64,000 bases of DNA, taken from CAYSYY01 sp964576115 [NCBI: uncultured Gemmatimonadota bacterium] (lineage in GTDB: Bacteria > Blakebacterota > Blakebacteria > Blakebacterales). A program made the position numbers and the translations under genes. The stretch spans positions 1 to 64,000 of the forward strand of contig CAZNUA010000007.1 in assembly GCA_964576115.1 (NCBI GenBank), in the 5' to 3' direction. The notes under the pieces are model-generated. The model was not told the DNA's origin and made no database searches. It saw only the letters and a program-made list of their open reading frames with translations. Positions 7,389 through 16,165 of the stretch are shown here, in pieces (positions within the stretch are counted from its first letter, which is position 1; each line of letters opens with the position of its first letter).

Positions 7389-10300
7389 ATGCGCACGATC
7401 CTGAAAAATATCGCCGGCACTCTGGCCCGGGTGAGCGAAGAGCACCCCGGGCGGATGCTGATTATCGTCGGTATCATCACCGTGCTCGCCCTGGCTCTGG
7501 CCGGCGATCTCGAATTGCAGACCGACGTGGCCGACATGCTCCCCGCCCACTCGCCGGCCGTGCAGTCCTACCTGCGCGTGACCGGGGAATTCGGGGAAGC
7601 CAATACCATCATCGTGCTGGAAGGCGAGCGGGACCGCATGGTCGAGGCAGCCAGGAGCCTGATCCCGCGCCTCGAAGCGATGGAGCTGATTCACGTCGTA
7701 CAGGCCACAGCGCCGGTCGATTACTTCCTCGACGGCGGATTCATGCTGGTCGATCCCGCCGATCTCGATCGCACTCTCGATCAGTTCGACACCCCCGATC
7801 TGATCGGCGTCCTGCAGGGGATGAACGAGAGTTTCGAAGCAGAATACACCGACAATGAAGAGAACATGCGCGACGACGAGGTCGAGATCGCCCAGGGGAT
7901 GCAGGGTCTGGAGCGCGCCCTCGAGATCCTCTCCGCCCGTTTCGACGGTCGCGCCTACGCCTCGATCGAGGAAGCGGTCGACGCCATGCTGGTGGGAGAC
8001 CCCTGGTCGCTGAGTCTTGACCGCCGCATGATGCTCATCGCCTGCGTGCCGACCTACCCCCTGGTGGAATTCGACTACATCCTCGAACTCACCGAACAGC
8101 TCCAGGTCATGCTGGAAGACGTGCGCGGTGAGTTCCCCGATCTCGAGATCGGCCTGACCGGTAACGGTCCCCTGCAGAAGGATGAGATGGACGCCATCAC
8201 CACCGGCAGCGTCATCCTCTCGATGATCGCCCTGGTTCTGATCTACCTTCTGCTGGCCCGCAATTTCGGCGGCTGGTTCCTGCCGCTGATGGCCCTGGTT
8301 CCTCTCGTTCTCGGCATTATCTGGACCATGGGTGCTCTCGCTCTCGCTTTCGGCTCGCTCAATCTCTTCACGGTCATGATCTCACCGATCCTGCTCGGAC
8401 TGGGGATCGACTTCGCCATCCATCTCATCACCCGATTTTATGAAGAACGCAGTGCCGGCCGATCGGTGGGCGAAGCCCTGCAGCTGACCATCGGCGGCAC
8501 CGGGGTGGCGGTGCTGACCGGCGGTCTGACCACGGCGGCCGCTTTCCTGGCCCTGCTGATCGGGGAGACCCGCGGAGTAAGCGAGTTCGGATTCGCTACC
8601 GGGGCCGGCATTACCCTGACCCTGCTGGCCATGTTCCTGACCCTGCCCGCCCTGCTCGTTCTGCGGGGCCGCTCCCGGGAAAAGCGCGGCAAGACCGTCA
8701 CCCTGAAAGGAGCCAGCGAAGGGTGGCCGTTCATCGGCCGGGTGGCCACGGCGAGCTGGCGCCGACCGGGGCTCTTCCTGGCACTGTTCCTGATCGTGGT
8801 CGGACTCAGTCTGTGGGGCGGGCTCTCCAATCCCTTCGAGACCGACTGGATGGAACTGGAACCGAAGGGGCTCGAGAACGTGCGCCTGCAGCGGGAAATC
8901 CCCGAACGATTCGGCATCATGACCGAGGGGGCCTGGCTGGTGGTGGATTCGATCGAGGATGCCCGGACCGTCAAGGAACGGCTGGAGGACGAACCAATGG
9001 TCGGTGAGGTGAGCGCCATCAGCGACATCCTGCCTCCTGCAGCACGTTACGACGCTTACCGGGGCCGGCTGGCTGACTTCTCCCGGCAGATCCAGAACGC
9101 CCGGCCGGCACCGTGGCGGACGGGCGGCAGCGAGACCGATCTGGCGGCCGAGATCGACCGGCTCTGGACCAACCTCGACCTGATGAGCAACCTGGCCTAT
9201 ACGGCCGGGCTCGACCGGGTGGTGCGCGCTCTCGACCGTCTGACCGGGTATGATTCTGAAACCGACACCACCGACCCAAGCGCCGTGCTGCCCGCTCTCT
9301 CGGCGCGGCTCGCCGAAGGAGTCGATCCACAGGTGGGGAGCGGTATCGCCCGGGCCTGGTTCGACCGGATGCAGACCAACCTGATCCGTATGGCGAGTAC
9401 CCAGCCCAAGACCCTCGACGATCTGCCCGAGGTGTTCAGCAGGACCATGCTCCCGCGCGACGGCTCGCAACACTATCTGGTCAACATCACCGCCCGGGAC
9501 TACCTCTGGGATACGACGAACCTGAGGCGGTTCGCCGACGCCATGGCCGAGGTGGATCCCGCCATCAGCGGTAACGCCACCATGGTCATCGATTTTCTGG
9601 CCTGGACCGCCCGCGACGGGCGGAACGGCCTCATTCTGGCTTTCATCGTCATCCTCGTCCTGCTCCTGATCACCTTCCGCGGCCCCCTCGGCCTGCTGGC
9701 TCTCCTTCCCCTGATCGGAGGTTCACTCATGATGCTCGGTGTCATGCATCTGATCGGCATGAAGTACAACTTCATGAATTTCATGGCCATACCGGTCATC
9801 CTCGGAATCGGCATCGATGACGGGGTGCACGCCCTGCATAGATTCCAGGAACAGCGCGGCGAGGGCATCGAACGCGTGTACAACAGTTACCGTTTCGTGG
9901 GCCGGGCGATCCTGCTGACCACCCTGACAACCATGATCGGATTCGGCAGTCTGGGTTTCTTCAACCATGTGGCCATGGCGAGCTTCGGTGTGGTGCTGAC
10001 CATGGGAGTGGGGGCCTGCTTTGTGACCACGATCATCTTCCTGCCCGCCGTCACGAGGCTGCTGGCCGGCTCGAACATCAGGCACAACCACGTCGCCACG
10101 ACGGCCGCCGCCCTGCTGCTGGCTCTCGGCCTGACCGTTGCCGGGCCGATGCCGACCGCCGCCCAGGACACCGCCGCCGGCTGGGTGGAGCGGATCGAGC
10201 AGGCCGAAACGGTCGAGCATTCTTACGGAGTAATGAAGCAGACTATAACCACCTCAACCGGGGCCGAACGCACCTTCACGATCCGGGCCTGGAGTGCCGA

Positions 10301-10862
10301 AGAAGGTGACGTCTCTCTGATGGCCTACACCGCACCGGCCCGGGTGGCGGGCGACCGCATTCTGCAGCTCAACGGCGGCGACGATATCTGGTACTACATG
10401 AAGCGGCGCGATACCACCCGCCACTTCGCCGGCCACACCCGCAACCAGAGCGCCATGGGTTCAGACTTCTCTTACGAAGACATGGCCTCGGGGGATTTCT
10501 CCGACGACTACGACTCGGAACTGCTGGGGTACGAGAACTACGAGGGGGTGCGGTGCGTGAAGCTCAAATGCACCCCGACCCCGGAGGGTCCCAGCTACGA
10601 CCACATCATTCTCTGGGCCGACACCGAGCATGCTCTGACCCGCAAGATCGAGTACTACGATGAGGACGGTCACATGAAAACCCTCTTCATCGCCGATTTG
10701 CGCGAGGTGGAAGGCCGCACGATGGCCTTTCACGTCGAGATGGTCAGCCACCGCAAGGATTCGCGGACCGTCATCGCCACCGAGGAGATCACCTTCGCGG
10801 TCGAGCCCGACCAATCGCTGTTCACCCAGGCGGCGCTGACCCGGCGCCTGCCGCCGCAGTAA
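7389..10862 (+). CDS. MMPL/RND-type exporter fused to a LolA-like periplasmic domain
   Basis: A single 1157-residue frame. Residues 1 to about 895 form an RND/MMPL transporter with two repeats of six membrane helices and periplasmic loops; the hallmark helices are 'SPILLGLGIDFAIHLITRFYEE' and 'IPVILGIGIDDGVHALHRFQEQ'. Residues 897-926 look like a complete signal peptide (basic start, hydrophobic 'AAALLLALGLTVAGP', then 'TAAQ'). Residues 927-1157 match the outer-membrane lipoprotein-sorting LolA-like family ('VMKQTITTSTGAERTFTIRA', 'WYYMKRRDTTRHFAG'). In many genomes these are two adjacent genes. Here a thirteenth hydrophobic segment would place the LolA-like part in the periplasm. Likely role: moving a lipid or lipoprotein from inner to outer membrane, with the barrel encoded next. 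Confidence 0.85.
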   Translation: MRTILKNIAGTLARVSEEHPGRMLIIVGIITVLALALAGDLELQTDVADMLPAHSPAVQSYLRVTGEFGEANTIIVLEGERDRMVEAARSLIPRLEAMELIHVVQATAPVDYFLDGGFMLVDPADLDRTLDQFDTPDLIGVLQGMNESFEAEYTDNEENMRDDEVEIAQGMQGLERALEILSARFDGRAYASIEEAVDAMLVGDPWSLSLDRRMMLIACVPTYPLVEFDYILELTEQLQVMLEDVRGEFPDLEIGLTGNGPLQKDEMDAITTGSVILSMIALVLIYLLLARNFGGWFLPLMALVPLVLGIIWTMGALALAFGSLNLFTVMISPILLGLGIDFAIHLITRFYEERSAGRSVGEALQLTIGGTGVAVLTGGLTTAAAFLALLIGETRGVSEFGFATGAGITLTLLAMFLTLPALLVLRGRSREKRGKTVTLKGASEGWPFIGRVATASWRRPGLFLALFLIVVGLSLWGGLSNPFETDWMELEPKGLENVRLQREIPERFGIMTEGAWLVVDSIEDARTVKERLEDEPMVGEVSAISDILPPAARYDAYRGRLADFSRQIQNARPAPWRTGGSETDLAAEIDRLWTNLDLMSNLAYTAGLDRVVRALDRLTGYDSETDTTDPSAVLPALSARLAEGVDPQVGSGIARAWFDRMQTNLIRMASTQPKTLDDLPEVFSRTMLPRDGSQHYLVNITARDYLWDTTNLRRFADAMAEVDPAISGNATMVIDFLAWTARDGRNGLILAFIVILVLLLITFRGPLGLLALLPLIGGSLMMLGVMHLIGMKYNFMNFMAIPVILGIGIDDGVHALHRFQEQRGEGIERVYNSYRFVGRAILLTTLTTMIGFGSLGFFNHVAMASFGVVLTMGVGACFVTTIIFLPAVTRLLAGSNIRHNHVATTAAALLLALGLTVAGPMPTAAQDTAAGWVERIEQAETVEHSYGVMKQTITTSTGAERTFTIRAWSAEEGDVSLMAYTAPARVAGDRILQLNGGDDIWYYMKRRDTTRHFAGHTRNQSAMGSDFSYEDMASGDFSDDYDSELLGYENYEGVRCVKLKCTPTPEGPSYDHIILWADTEHALTRKIEYYDEDGHMKTLFIADLREVEGRTMAFHVEMVSHRKDSRTVIATEEITFAVEPDQSLFTQAALTRRLPPQ

Positions 10863-12193
10863 TGGTCGCCCGGCTCATGAGACGCACCAGACGAACAGCC
10901 CCCGTCACGGTCGGGGGAGCAGGGGAAGGAACGACACCGATGTTCAGGTCGATCATGGATTCATGGAAGGTCAACGACGAAGATATCCGGGCAGCCGGAA
11001 ACCTGGCCGCCCTGGCAGTCGTCGCGCTGGCGCTGGTGATCGCGATCGCGTTGATCTGGCGCTCGCCGGCTCGCGCTCAGGTCGATATCACCGGCTACTA
11101 CGAACACACCCTGCAGGCCGATTACCACGCCGACGTGAAGGAAACCGTCATGGACGCTTCGAAGCTGCGGGTGGATTTCTCCACCGGCATGGGGGGCGGC
11201 CTGCTCTTCGACGGCAACGTCAATTTCATCGTCTATCACGGGGCGGTGAGCCGCGACATCCGCCCCTTCCTGCCCCCCTCGGTCCGGGCCGAACTGGCCG
11301 CAGCCGGCATCCCGGCCACGGTGACCCTGGAGCGCGAACGTCATTACGTCGACAATGCCTGGCTGACCTGGCAGAAAGGCAACGTGCGCCTCAGGGCCGG
11401 TAAGCAGCAGCTCTCGTGGGGGCCGGCGTACGCCTTCAATCCCACCGATCTCTTCCACCGCAAGAACCAGCTCGATCCGACCTATGAAAAGGAAGGTGTG
11501 ACGGCCCTGCGCTTCGATGCCACCTGGGGTATCGGCGGAGCCCTGACCGCGGTGTGGGCTCCCGGCGACCGGTTCCGTGACGCCGGGTACGCCCTGCGCC
11601 TGGCCAGCTATATCGACGCCATCGGCTACGATGTGGCCCTGACCGCCCACTCGGTGACCGACTCGACCGCCTTTACCACCGCTGACGACACGAACCCCTG
11701 GATGCCCTATACCCAGCGCCGTCAGGCGGTCGGCCTGGAATTCTCCGGATCCCTGCTCGGTCTGGGGGTCTGGTTCGAAGGCAACTGGAACGAGATGGAG
11801 ATCGAATCCGACTTCGGCCGGGCCGCCTTCGGGTTCGACTACACCCTGAACTCCGGTCTCTACCTCATGGCCGAGGCGCTCTACAACGGGCGGGCCGAAG
11901 CGGGCAGCCCCTACCCGGTCCATGACTGGTTCGCCTATATCGCCTACGGCGAACCGGTCGGACGCTGGTGGTACCTGGCCGCGGCCAGCAAGGACATCGG
12001 CGACCTCTCGACCGGGGGCCTGTACCTCTTCGCCACCCCCGAGGGCTCGTACGTCCTGAACCCCCGGCTCGACATCTCGATCGCCCAGAACGCCGGTCTG
12101 ATCGTCTTCGGCGGCTTCACCTTCGGCGAGGAGGAGGCGGAGTTCCCCCCGGGCATGGCCTCGATCGTGGCCCGGGCCACGGTGTGGTTTTAA
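10862..12193 (+). CDS. Outer-membrane beta-barrel protein of the exporter operon
   Basis: A 443-residue protein (417 if it starts at ATG 10940, which has GGAAGGA upstream). The ATG at 10862 overlaps the preceding stop as TAATG, so coupling to the exporter is likely in either case. A signal-anchor-like segment ('NLAALAVVALALVIAIALIW', ending 'SPARAQ') precedes alternating amphipathic strands rich in aromatic residues. The chain ends '...ATVWF', the C-terminal Phe typical of BAM-inserted barrels. It resembles the DUF1302-like barrels found next to MMPL plus LolA-like genes. A role as outer-membrane partner of the exporter is inferred from context. Confidence 0.75.
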   Translation: MVARLMRRTRRTAPVTVGGAGEGTTPMFRSIMDSWKVNDEDIRAAGNLAALAVVALALVIAIALIWRSPARAQVDITGYYEHTLQADYHADVKETVMDASKLRVDFSTGMGGGLLFDGNVNFIVYHGAVSRDIRPFLPPSVRAELAAAGIPATVTLERERHYVDNAWLTWQKGNVRLRAGKQQLSWGPAYAFNPTDLFHRKNQLDPTYEKEGVTALRFDATWGIGGALTAVWAPGDRFRDAGYALRLASYIDAIGYDVALTAHSVTDSTAFTTADDTNPWMPYTQRRQAVGLEFSGSLLGLGVWFEGNWNEMEIESDFGRAAFGFDYTLNSGLYLMAEALYNGRAEAGSPYPVHDWFAYIAYGEPVGRWWYLAAASKDIGDLSTGGLYLFATPEGSYVLNPRLDISIAQNAGLIVFGGFTFGEEEAEFPPGMASIVARATVWF

Positions 12194-12206
12194 AACTGGA
12201 CAGCTC

Positions 12207-12860
12207 TCAGCCGCTGCGGCGCACCACCCAGAGCCAGCGGTCGAAGAAGAAGGCCCGCCTGACAATCATCCGCTTCTCTATATGTGCTCCCCGGGCGGTG
12301 AACATCGCTTCGTATTCGTCGGCTGAATACTGATGCGGATGCAGGATATCGAGGGGAAGTGCCCGGAAGAGATGTTTGAACAAGGCGTGATTATGAGCAT
12401 CGCTGGAGAGGATGAGCCGGCCCCCGGGAGCGAGGACGTCGAGCAGGCGATCGAGGGAGAGGTCGAGATCGCTGAAATGATTGACGGCGTTGATGCAGAA
12501 CACGAAATCGTAGGCCTCCGGGGCCGTGAACTCCTCGAAGGGAACCGGGTAGAAGGTCACCCAGGGCCAGGCCTGCCGTTCGAAATGAGGCAGACAGTTC
12601 TCATAGGCATCGATCAGCGGATCGACGGCGTGTACCTCGCACTCGGGCAGCACCATGTAGATTCCCGCCGGTCCGCAACCGGCATCCAGAACCGTCGCGC
12701 CGGCCCTCAGATCGAGCTCGTCTCCGATCAGAGCGAGTTTCTCCCGCCACTGTCCGGCTTTCCGGTCCAGGTAATCCCCGGGGGTTGTTTTGCTCAGATA
12801 GCGCCGCCACCACCGCAGCTCGGCCGCCTGGGCGATATGCCACCGTCTGCTGCCTGACAT
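12207..12860 (-). CDS. Class I SAM-dependent methyltransferase
   Basis: A 217-residue methyltransferase. Motif I is 'VLDAGCGPAGIYMVLP', followed by the acidic 'HAVDP' loop that binds the adenosine ribose, and the post-II segment 'YDFVFCINAVNHFSDLD'. 'LAPGGRLILSSDAHNH' follows as the motif III region. The substrate cannot be told. I placed the start at the Met of 'MSGSRRW', with GGAG shortly upstream; longer in-frame starts would run into the opposing antiporter gene, whose start is only ~55 bases away, so the two are divergent. It is convergent with the barrel gene, with only 13 bases between the stops. Confidence 0.8.
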   Translation of the reverse strand: MSGSRRWHIAQAAELRWWRRYLSKTTPGDYLDRKAGQWREKLALIGDELDLRAGATVLDAGCGPAGIYMVLPECEVHAVDPLIDAYENCLPHFERQAWPWVTFYPVPFEEFTAPEAYDFVFCINAVNHFSDLDLSLDRLLDVLAPGGRLILSSDAHNHALFKHLFRALPLDILHPHQYSADEYEAMFTARGAHIEKRMIVRRAFFFDRWLWVVRRSG

Positions 12861-12915
12861 AGACTCCGTTTTTCCTTTCTCGTGTTCAAAGATTGAACAT
12901 ACCATCCCTCCCATC

Positions 12916-14409
12916 ATGGACAACACCCCGAACAATACAACCGCTCCGCCGCCCGATCCCGCCGGCCCCGTCGAGCCGGCTGAATCAAATACTCCCCGGA
13001 CCCCCCGGACGCCGGCGTCCCCCCGCGAGCCGACCCTGGCTGAAGCGGTCCTGCCGCTCGTGGCCATGGCGATCCTGCTGGCCGGCGGTCACGCCCTGCT
13101 CAAATACCGGATCGAGGTGGTCTTGCTCGGAGCCGCCGCGGTGGCGGGCTTCGTGGCCCTGCGGATCGGGTACAGCTGGAAGGAGATGGAACGGGGAGTC
13201 ATCGAATCGCTGGCCAAGGCCATGCCGGCGATGATGATCCTGATCACGGTCGGGGCCCTGATCGCCACCTGGATCGCGGCCGGCACGATCCCGATGCTGG
13301 TCTACTACGGCCTGGAGCTGATCAGCCCCCGGCTCTTCCTGGTCACGGCCTGCGTGATCTGCTCGATCGTCTCGGTTACCACCGGCACCAGCTGGGGCAC
13401 GGTCGGCACGGTCGGGATCGCCCTGATCGGGGTGGCCCAGGGGCTGGGGGTTCCGATGGGCGCCGCGGCCGGGGCCATTGTTTCGGGCGCTTACTTCGGG
13501 GACAAACTGAGCCCCTTTTCGGACACCACCAACCTGGCCCCGGTGATCGCCCGGGCCAACCTCTTCGATCACATCCGCTGGATGCTCTGGACCACGACTC
13601 CGGCCTGGCTGCTGGGTCTGGTGGTCTACCTGATCGCCGGCCTGGGCACCCCGGCCGGACTGAGCCCCGACGTGAGCGGCCTGCAGGAGGGCCTGCGGAG
13701 CGCCTTCCACTTCGATGTCCTCCTGCTCCTGCCCCTGGCGGTGATTCTCTGGTTCGCGTTCGCCAAACGTCCCACCCTGCCCGGAATTCTGCTGGCCAGC
13801 CTGGTGGCCACCGTGCTGGCCCTCATCTACCAGGGGGCGCCTCTCAAGGACGTCCTCGACGCCTCGATCCTGGGCTATCAGCCCGATACGGGAGTGGTCG
13901 AACTGGACGGTCTACTGGCCCGGGGCGGGATGATGGAGATGATGGACATCACCCTGATCGTCTTCTGCGCTTTCGGATTCGCGGGGATCATGAAGGGGTG
14001 CGGCCTGCTCGACCGGATCCTGCAGGCCATGATGAGCTGGATCAGGAACACCTTCACCCTGGTGGCCTCGACCGTGGCGACCGGCATCACGACTGCCTTC
14101 GTGACCGGCTCGAGTTATCTGTCGATCATCGTACCCGGCGAACTTTTCTCCGACGCCTTCCGCGGCATGGACCTGGCCGCCAAGAACCTCTCGCGCACCA
14201 CCGAGGACTCGGGCACGGTGATCGTGCCTCTGATACCCTGGAGTGCGGCCGGCGTCTTCATGGCGGGCACCCTGGGGGTGGGGGTGCTCGAGTACCTGCC
14301 CTGGGCGGTCATGAACTACACCGGCTTTCTCTTCGCCCTGCTCTGGGCCGCGACCGGAGTCGGAATCGCCCCCAGGATCCGCGAGGACGAAACCCTGCCC
14401 GGGAGTTGA
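12916..14409 (+). CDS. nhaC: Na+/H+ antiporter, NhaC family
   Basis: A 497-residue polytopic membrane protein with about 11-12 hydrophobic helices. A Pro-rich cytoplasmic N-terminus (1-40) precedes the first helix. NhaC signatures are present: 'TWIAAGTIPMLVYYGLELI', 'SVTTGTSWGTVGTVGIALIGVAQGLG', 'GAIVSGAYFGDKLSPFSDTTNLAP' and 'FVTGSSYLSIIVPGELF'. The family exchanges cytoplasmic Na+ (or, in some members, malate/lactate) for H+. The gene is followed 18 bases later by the B3/4 domain gene and may be co-transcribed with it. A link with the V-type ATPase at 38160-45331 in a sodium cycle is inference. Confidence 0.88.
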   Translation: MDNTPNNTTAPPPDPAGPVEPAESNTPRTPRTPASPREPTLAEAVLPLVAMAILLAGGHALLKYRIEVVLLGAAAVAGFVALRIGYSWKEMERGVIESLAKAMPAMMILITVGALIATWIAAGTIPMLVYYGLELISPRLFLVTACVICSIVSVTTGTSWGTVGTVGIALIGVAQGLGVPMGAAAGAIVSGAYFGDKLSPFSDTTNLAPVIARANLFDHIRWMLWTTTPAWLLGLVVYLIAGLGTPAGLSPDVSGLQEGLRSAFHFDVLLLLPLAVILWFAFAKRPTLPGILLASLVATVLALIYQGAPLKDVLDASILGYQPDTGVVELDGLLARGGMMEMMDITLIVFCAFGFAGIMKGCGLLDRILQAMMSWIRNTFTLVASTVATGITTAFVTGSSYLSIIVPGELFSDAFRGMDLAAKNLSRTTEDSGTVIVPLIPWSAAGVFMAGTLGVGVLEYLPWAVMNYTGFLFALLWAATGVGIAPRIREDETLPGS

Positions 14410-14427
14410 CCGGAAAAGGAGCCGACC

Positions 14428-15063
14428 ATGAGTGCCGCCTTTCCCCCCGCGATGCGGATCGAACTCGACGGCTGGAACCCGGTCTGGTTCCGGCTCCTCC
14501 CGACCGGTGAAGCGGAGGACGAGCTGGCCGCGGCGCGCGACGAGGTTGCCGCCGGGGCCCGTGAGGAATTCTCCTCCCAGCCGGCCAGCAGTCATCCGAC
14601 CGCGGCGGCGATCCGCCGGCTCTTCCGGTCGGCCGGCACCGACCCGACCCGCTACCGACCTTCTTCGGAAGCCCTGCTGCGACGCCTGCTCAAGGGCGAC
14701 CCCCTGCCCGCCATCCACCCCCTGGTCGACCTGAACAACCTGCTCTCGGTGCGCCTGCTGGTCCCCTGCTGCGTGGTCGACGCCGAACGGGTGACCCCCC
14801 CCTTCACCCTGCGCGCGGGCAGCGAGGGGGAGTCGATGCTCTCGATGCGGGGAGAGTTTTCGCTCACCGGTCGGCCTCTGCTCGAAGATGTCGACGGTCC
14901 CTTCGGCACCCCCATCACCGACGCCGAACGGGTCAAGCTCACGGCGGCGACCGCAGAGGTCTGGCTCGTAGCCTACCTGCCGGAGAATGTGACAGCGGAG
15001 TTCGCCCGCGAGATCCTGATAGAACTTCTCGAGGCGGCTCCGGTGGCCGAGCTGACCGGATAG
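14428..15063 (+). CDS. Free-standing B3/4 (tRNA-editing-like) domain protein
   Basis: A 211-residue protein made almost entirely of the B3/4 domain, which in the beta subunit of phenylalanyl-tRNA synthetase hydrolyses Tyr-tRNA(Phe). Family hallmarks are the segment 'TRYRPSSEALLRRLLKGDPLPAIHPLVDLNNLLSV' in spaced elements (about 71-110), the later acidic/Gly strand around 'AGSEGESMLSMRGE', and 'GPFGTPITDAERVKLT'. Small stand-alone B3/4 proteins occur widely, but their substrates are mostly unproven. AAAGGAG lies before the ATG, and the gene follows nhaC closely. No synthetase domain is attached. Confidence 0.8.
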   Translation: MSAAFPPAMRIELDGWNPVWFRLLPTGEAEDELAAARDEVAAGAREEFSSQPASSHPTAAAIRRLFRSAGTDPTRYRPSSEALLRRLLKGDPLPAIHPLVDLNNLLSVRLLVPCCVVDAERVTPPFTLRAGSEGESMLSMRGEFSLTGRPLLEDVDGPFGTPITDAERVKLTAATAEVWLVAYLPENVTAEFAREILIELLEAAPVAELTG

Positions 15064-15093
15064 TCCTGAGCCAACCAGGCCGACCGTCGGACC

Positions 15094-16116
15094 TCACACG
15101 ACCTGTTCTACCTGCCGGTTTTTCACCTCTTCGACCCGGCCGCTGTGCCGGCTGCGGAACGCGGCCTCGAGGATGAGTTGATTGCGCAGGCCCTCCTGCC
15201 CCGGCACCGGGAAGGGAACGTCTTCCTCCATCGCCAGGGCGAAGGCATCCACCTGCCGGGCATAAGCGTCGGTGTTGTCCATCTCGACCCGCTCGACTAC
15301 TTCACCCCCGGCCGGAACCCGACGCTCGATCGTGATCGGCCGTTCGACGTTGAGGGCGTCGAGAGCGACGATGGAACCCTCATCCCCGACCACCTCCAGG
15401 AAGGTCCGATAGGACGCCCGGGTGGAGACGGCCACCGCGGCCAGGGTGCCGGCTATAAAATCCAGGCTCAGCACCGCAGTCGCTTCAAAGGATCCGGAGT
15501 CTTCGTCGGCCACGGCCCGGGTGCCGACCCGTTCGACTTCGTCGTCGAGGATGAAGCGCAGAGCGTCGATACAGTGCACTCCGACATCGGCGATCGGACC
15601 GCCGCAGGCCAGTTCGGGATCGGCGATCCAGCGCCGCGGACTCTCCCGCGCGGGATAGAAGAATTCGGCCCGGGCGGTCAGGGGACGCCCGATCGCCCCG
15701 GCGGCGATCCGCTCTCTGAACCAGCGGGTCGAGTCCTCGAAGCGGAAGACCTGGGCCACTCCGAAGAGCACCCCGGCCCCGCGGGCGGCGGCGACCATCC
15801 GCCGGGCTTCATCGGCGTTCATTGCCAGCGGTTTCTCACACAGCACCGGCCGCCCCTGTTCGACCGCGGTGAGGACATCGGGCAGGTGCAAGGCATCGGG
15901 GGAGGTGACCAGCACGGCGTCCACCTGCGGCGAACGGCACAGTTCTTCGGTCGTGGTGTAATACTCGGGGATATCGAATTCGGCGGCACTCGCCCGGGCC
16001 TTCACCGGATCGCGTCGCGCCAGGGCGGTGACCGCGCACCGCTCGGCCCCCGTGAAGCCGGGCATGAGGCGCTTGACCGCATGCAGACCGAAACCCGCGA
16101 TCCCGAAACGTACCAT
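15094..16116 (-). CDS. Gfo/Idh/MocA family NAD(P)-dependent oxidoreductase
   Basis: A 340-residue sugar or inositol dehydrogenase-like enzyme. The N-terminal Rossmann fold starts 'FGIAGFGLHAVKRLMPGF'. The family motif 'EKPLAMNADEARRMVAAA' (around residue 93) carries the conserved Lys of the 'EKP' signature. The C-terminal domain contains 'GGPIADVGVHCIDALRF', with the Asp and His pair of the catalytic 'DxGxH' type site. These enzymes oxidise or epimerise sugars, inositols and related compounds. A strong GAGAGGGG ribosome site precedes the start. Located next to a GGT-like hydrolase and a fucosidase/sulfatase pair, it may process a sugar, but the substrate is unknown. Confidence 0.85.
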   Translation of the reverse strand: MVRFGIAGFGLHAVKRLMPGFTGAERCAVTALARRDPVKARASAAEFDIPEYYTTTEELCRSPQVDAVLVTSPDALHLPDVLTAVEQGRPVLCEKPLAMNADEARRMVAAARGAGVLFGVAQVFRFEDSTRWFRERIAAGAIGRPLTARAEFFYPARESPRRWIADPELACGGPIADVGVHCIDALRFILDDEVERVGTRAVADEDSGSFEATAVLSLDFIAGTLAAVAVSTRASYRTFLEVVGDEGSIVALDALNVERPITIERRVPAGGEVVERVEMDNTDAYARQVDAFALAMEEDVPFPVPGQEGLRNQLILEAAFRSRHSGRVEEVKNRQVEQVV

Positions 16117-16165
16117 CGTTCCCCTCTCTCTATTCCCCGGTTTTCACGTGACAGTCTCCGGTCTC

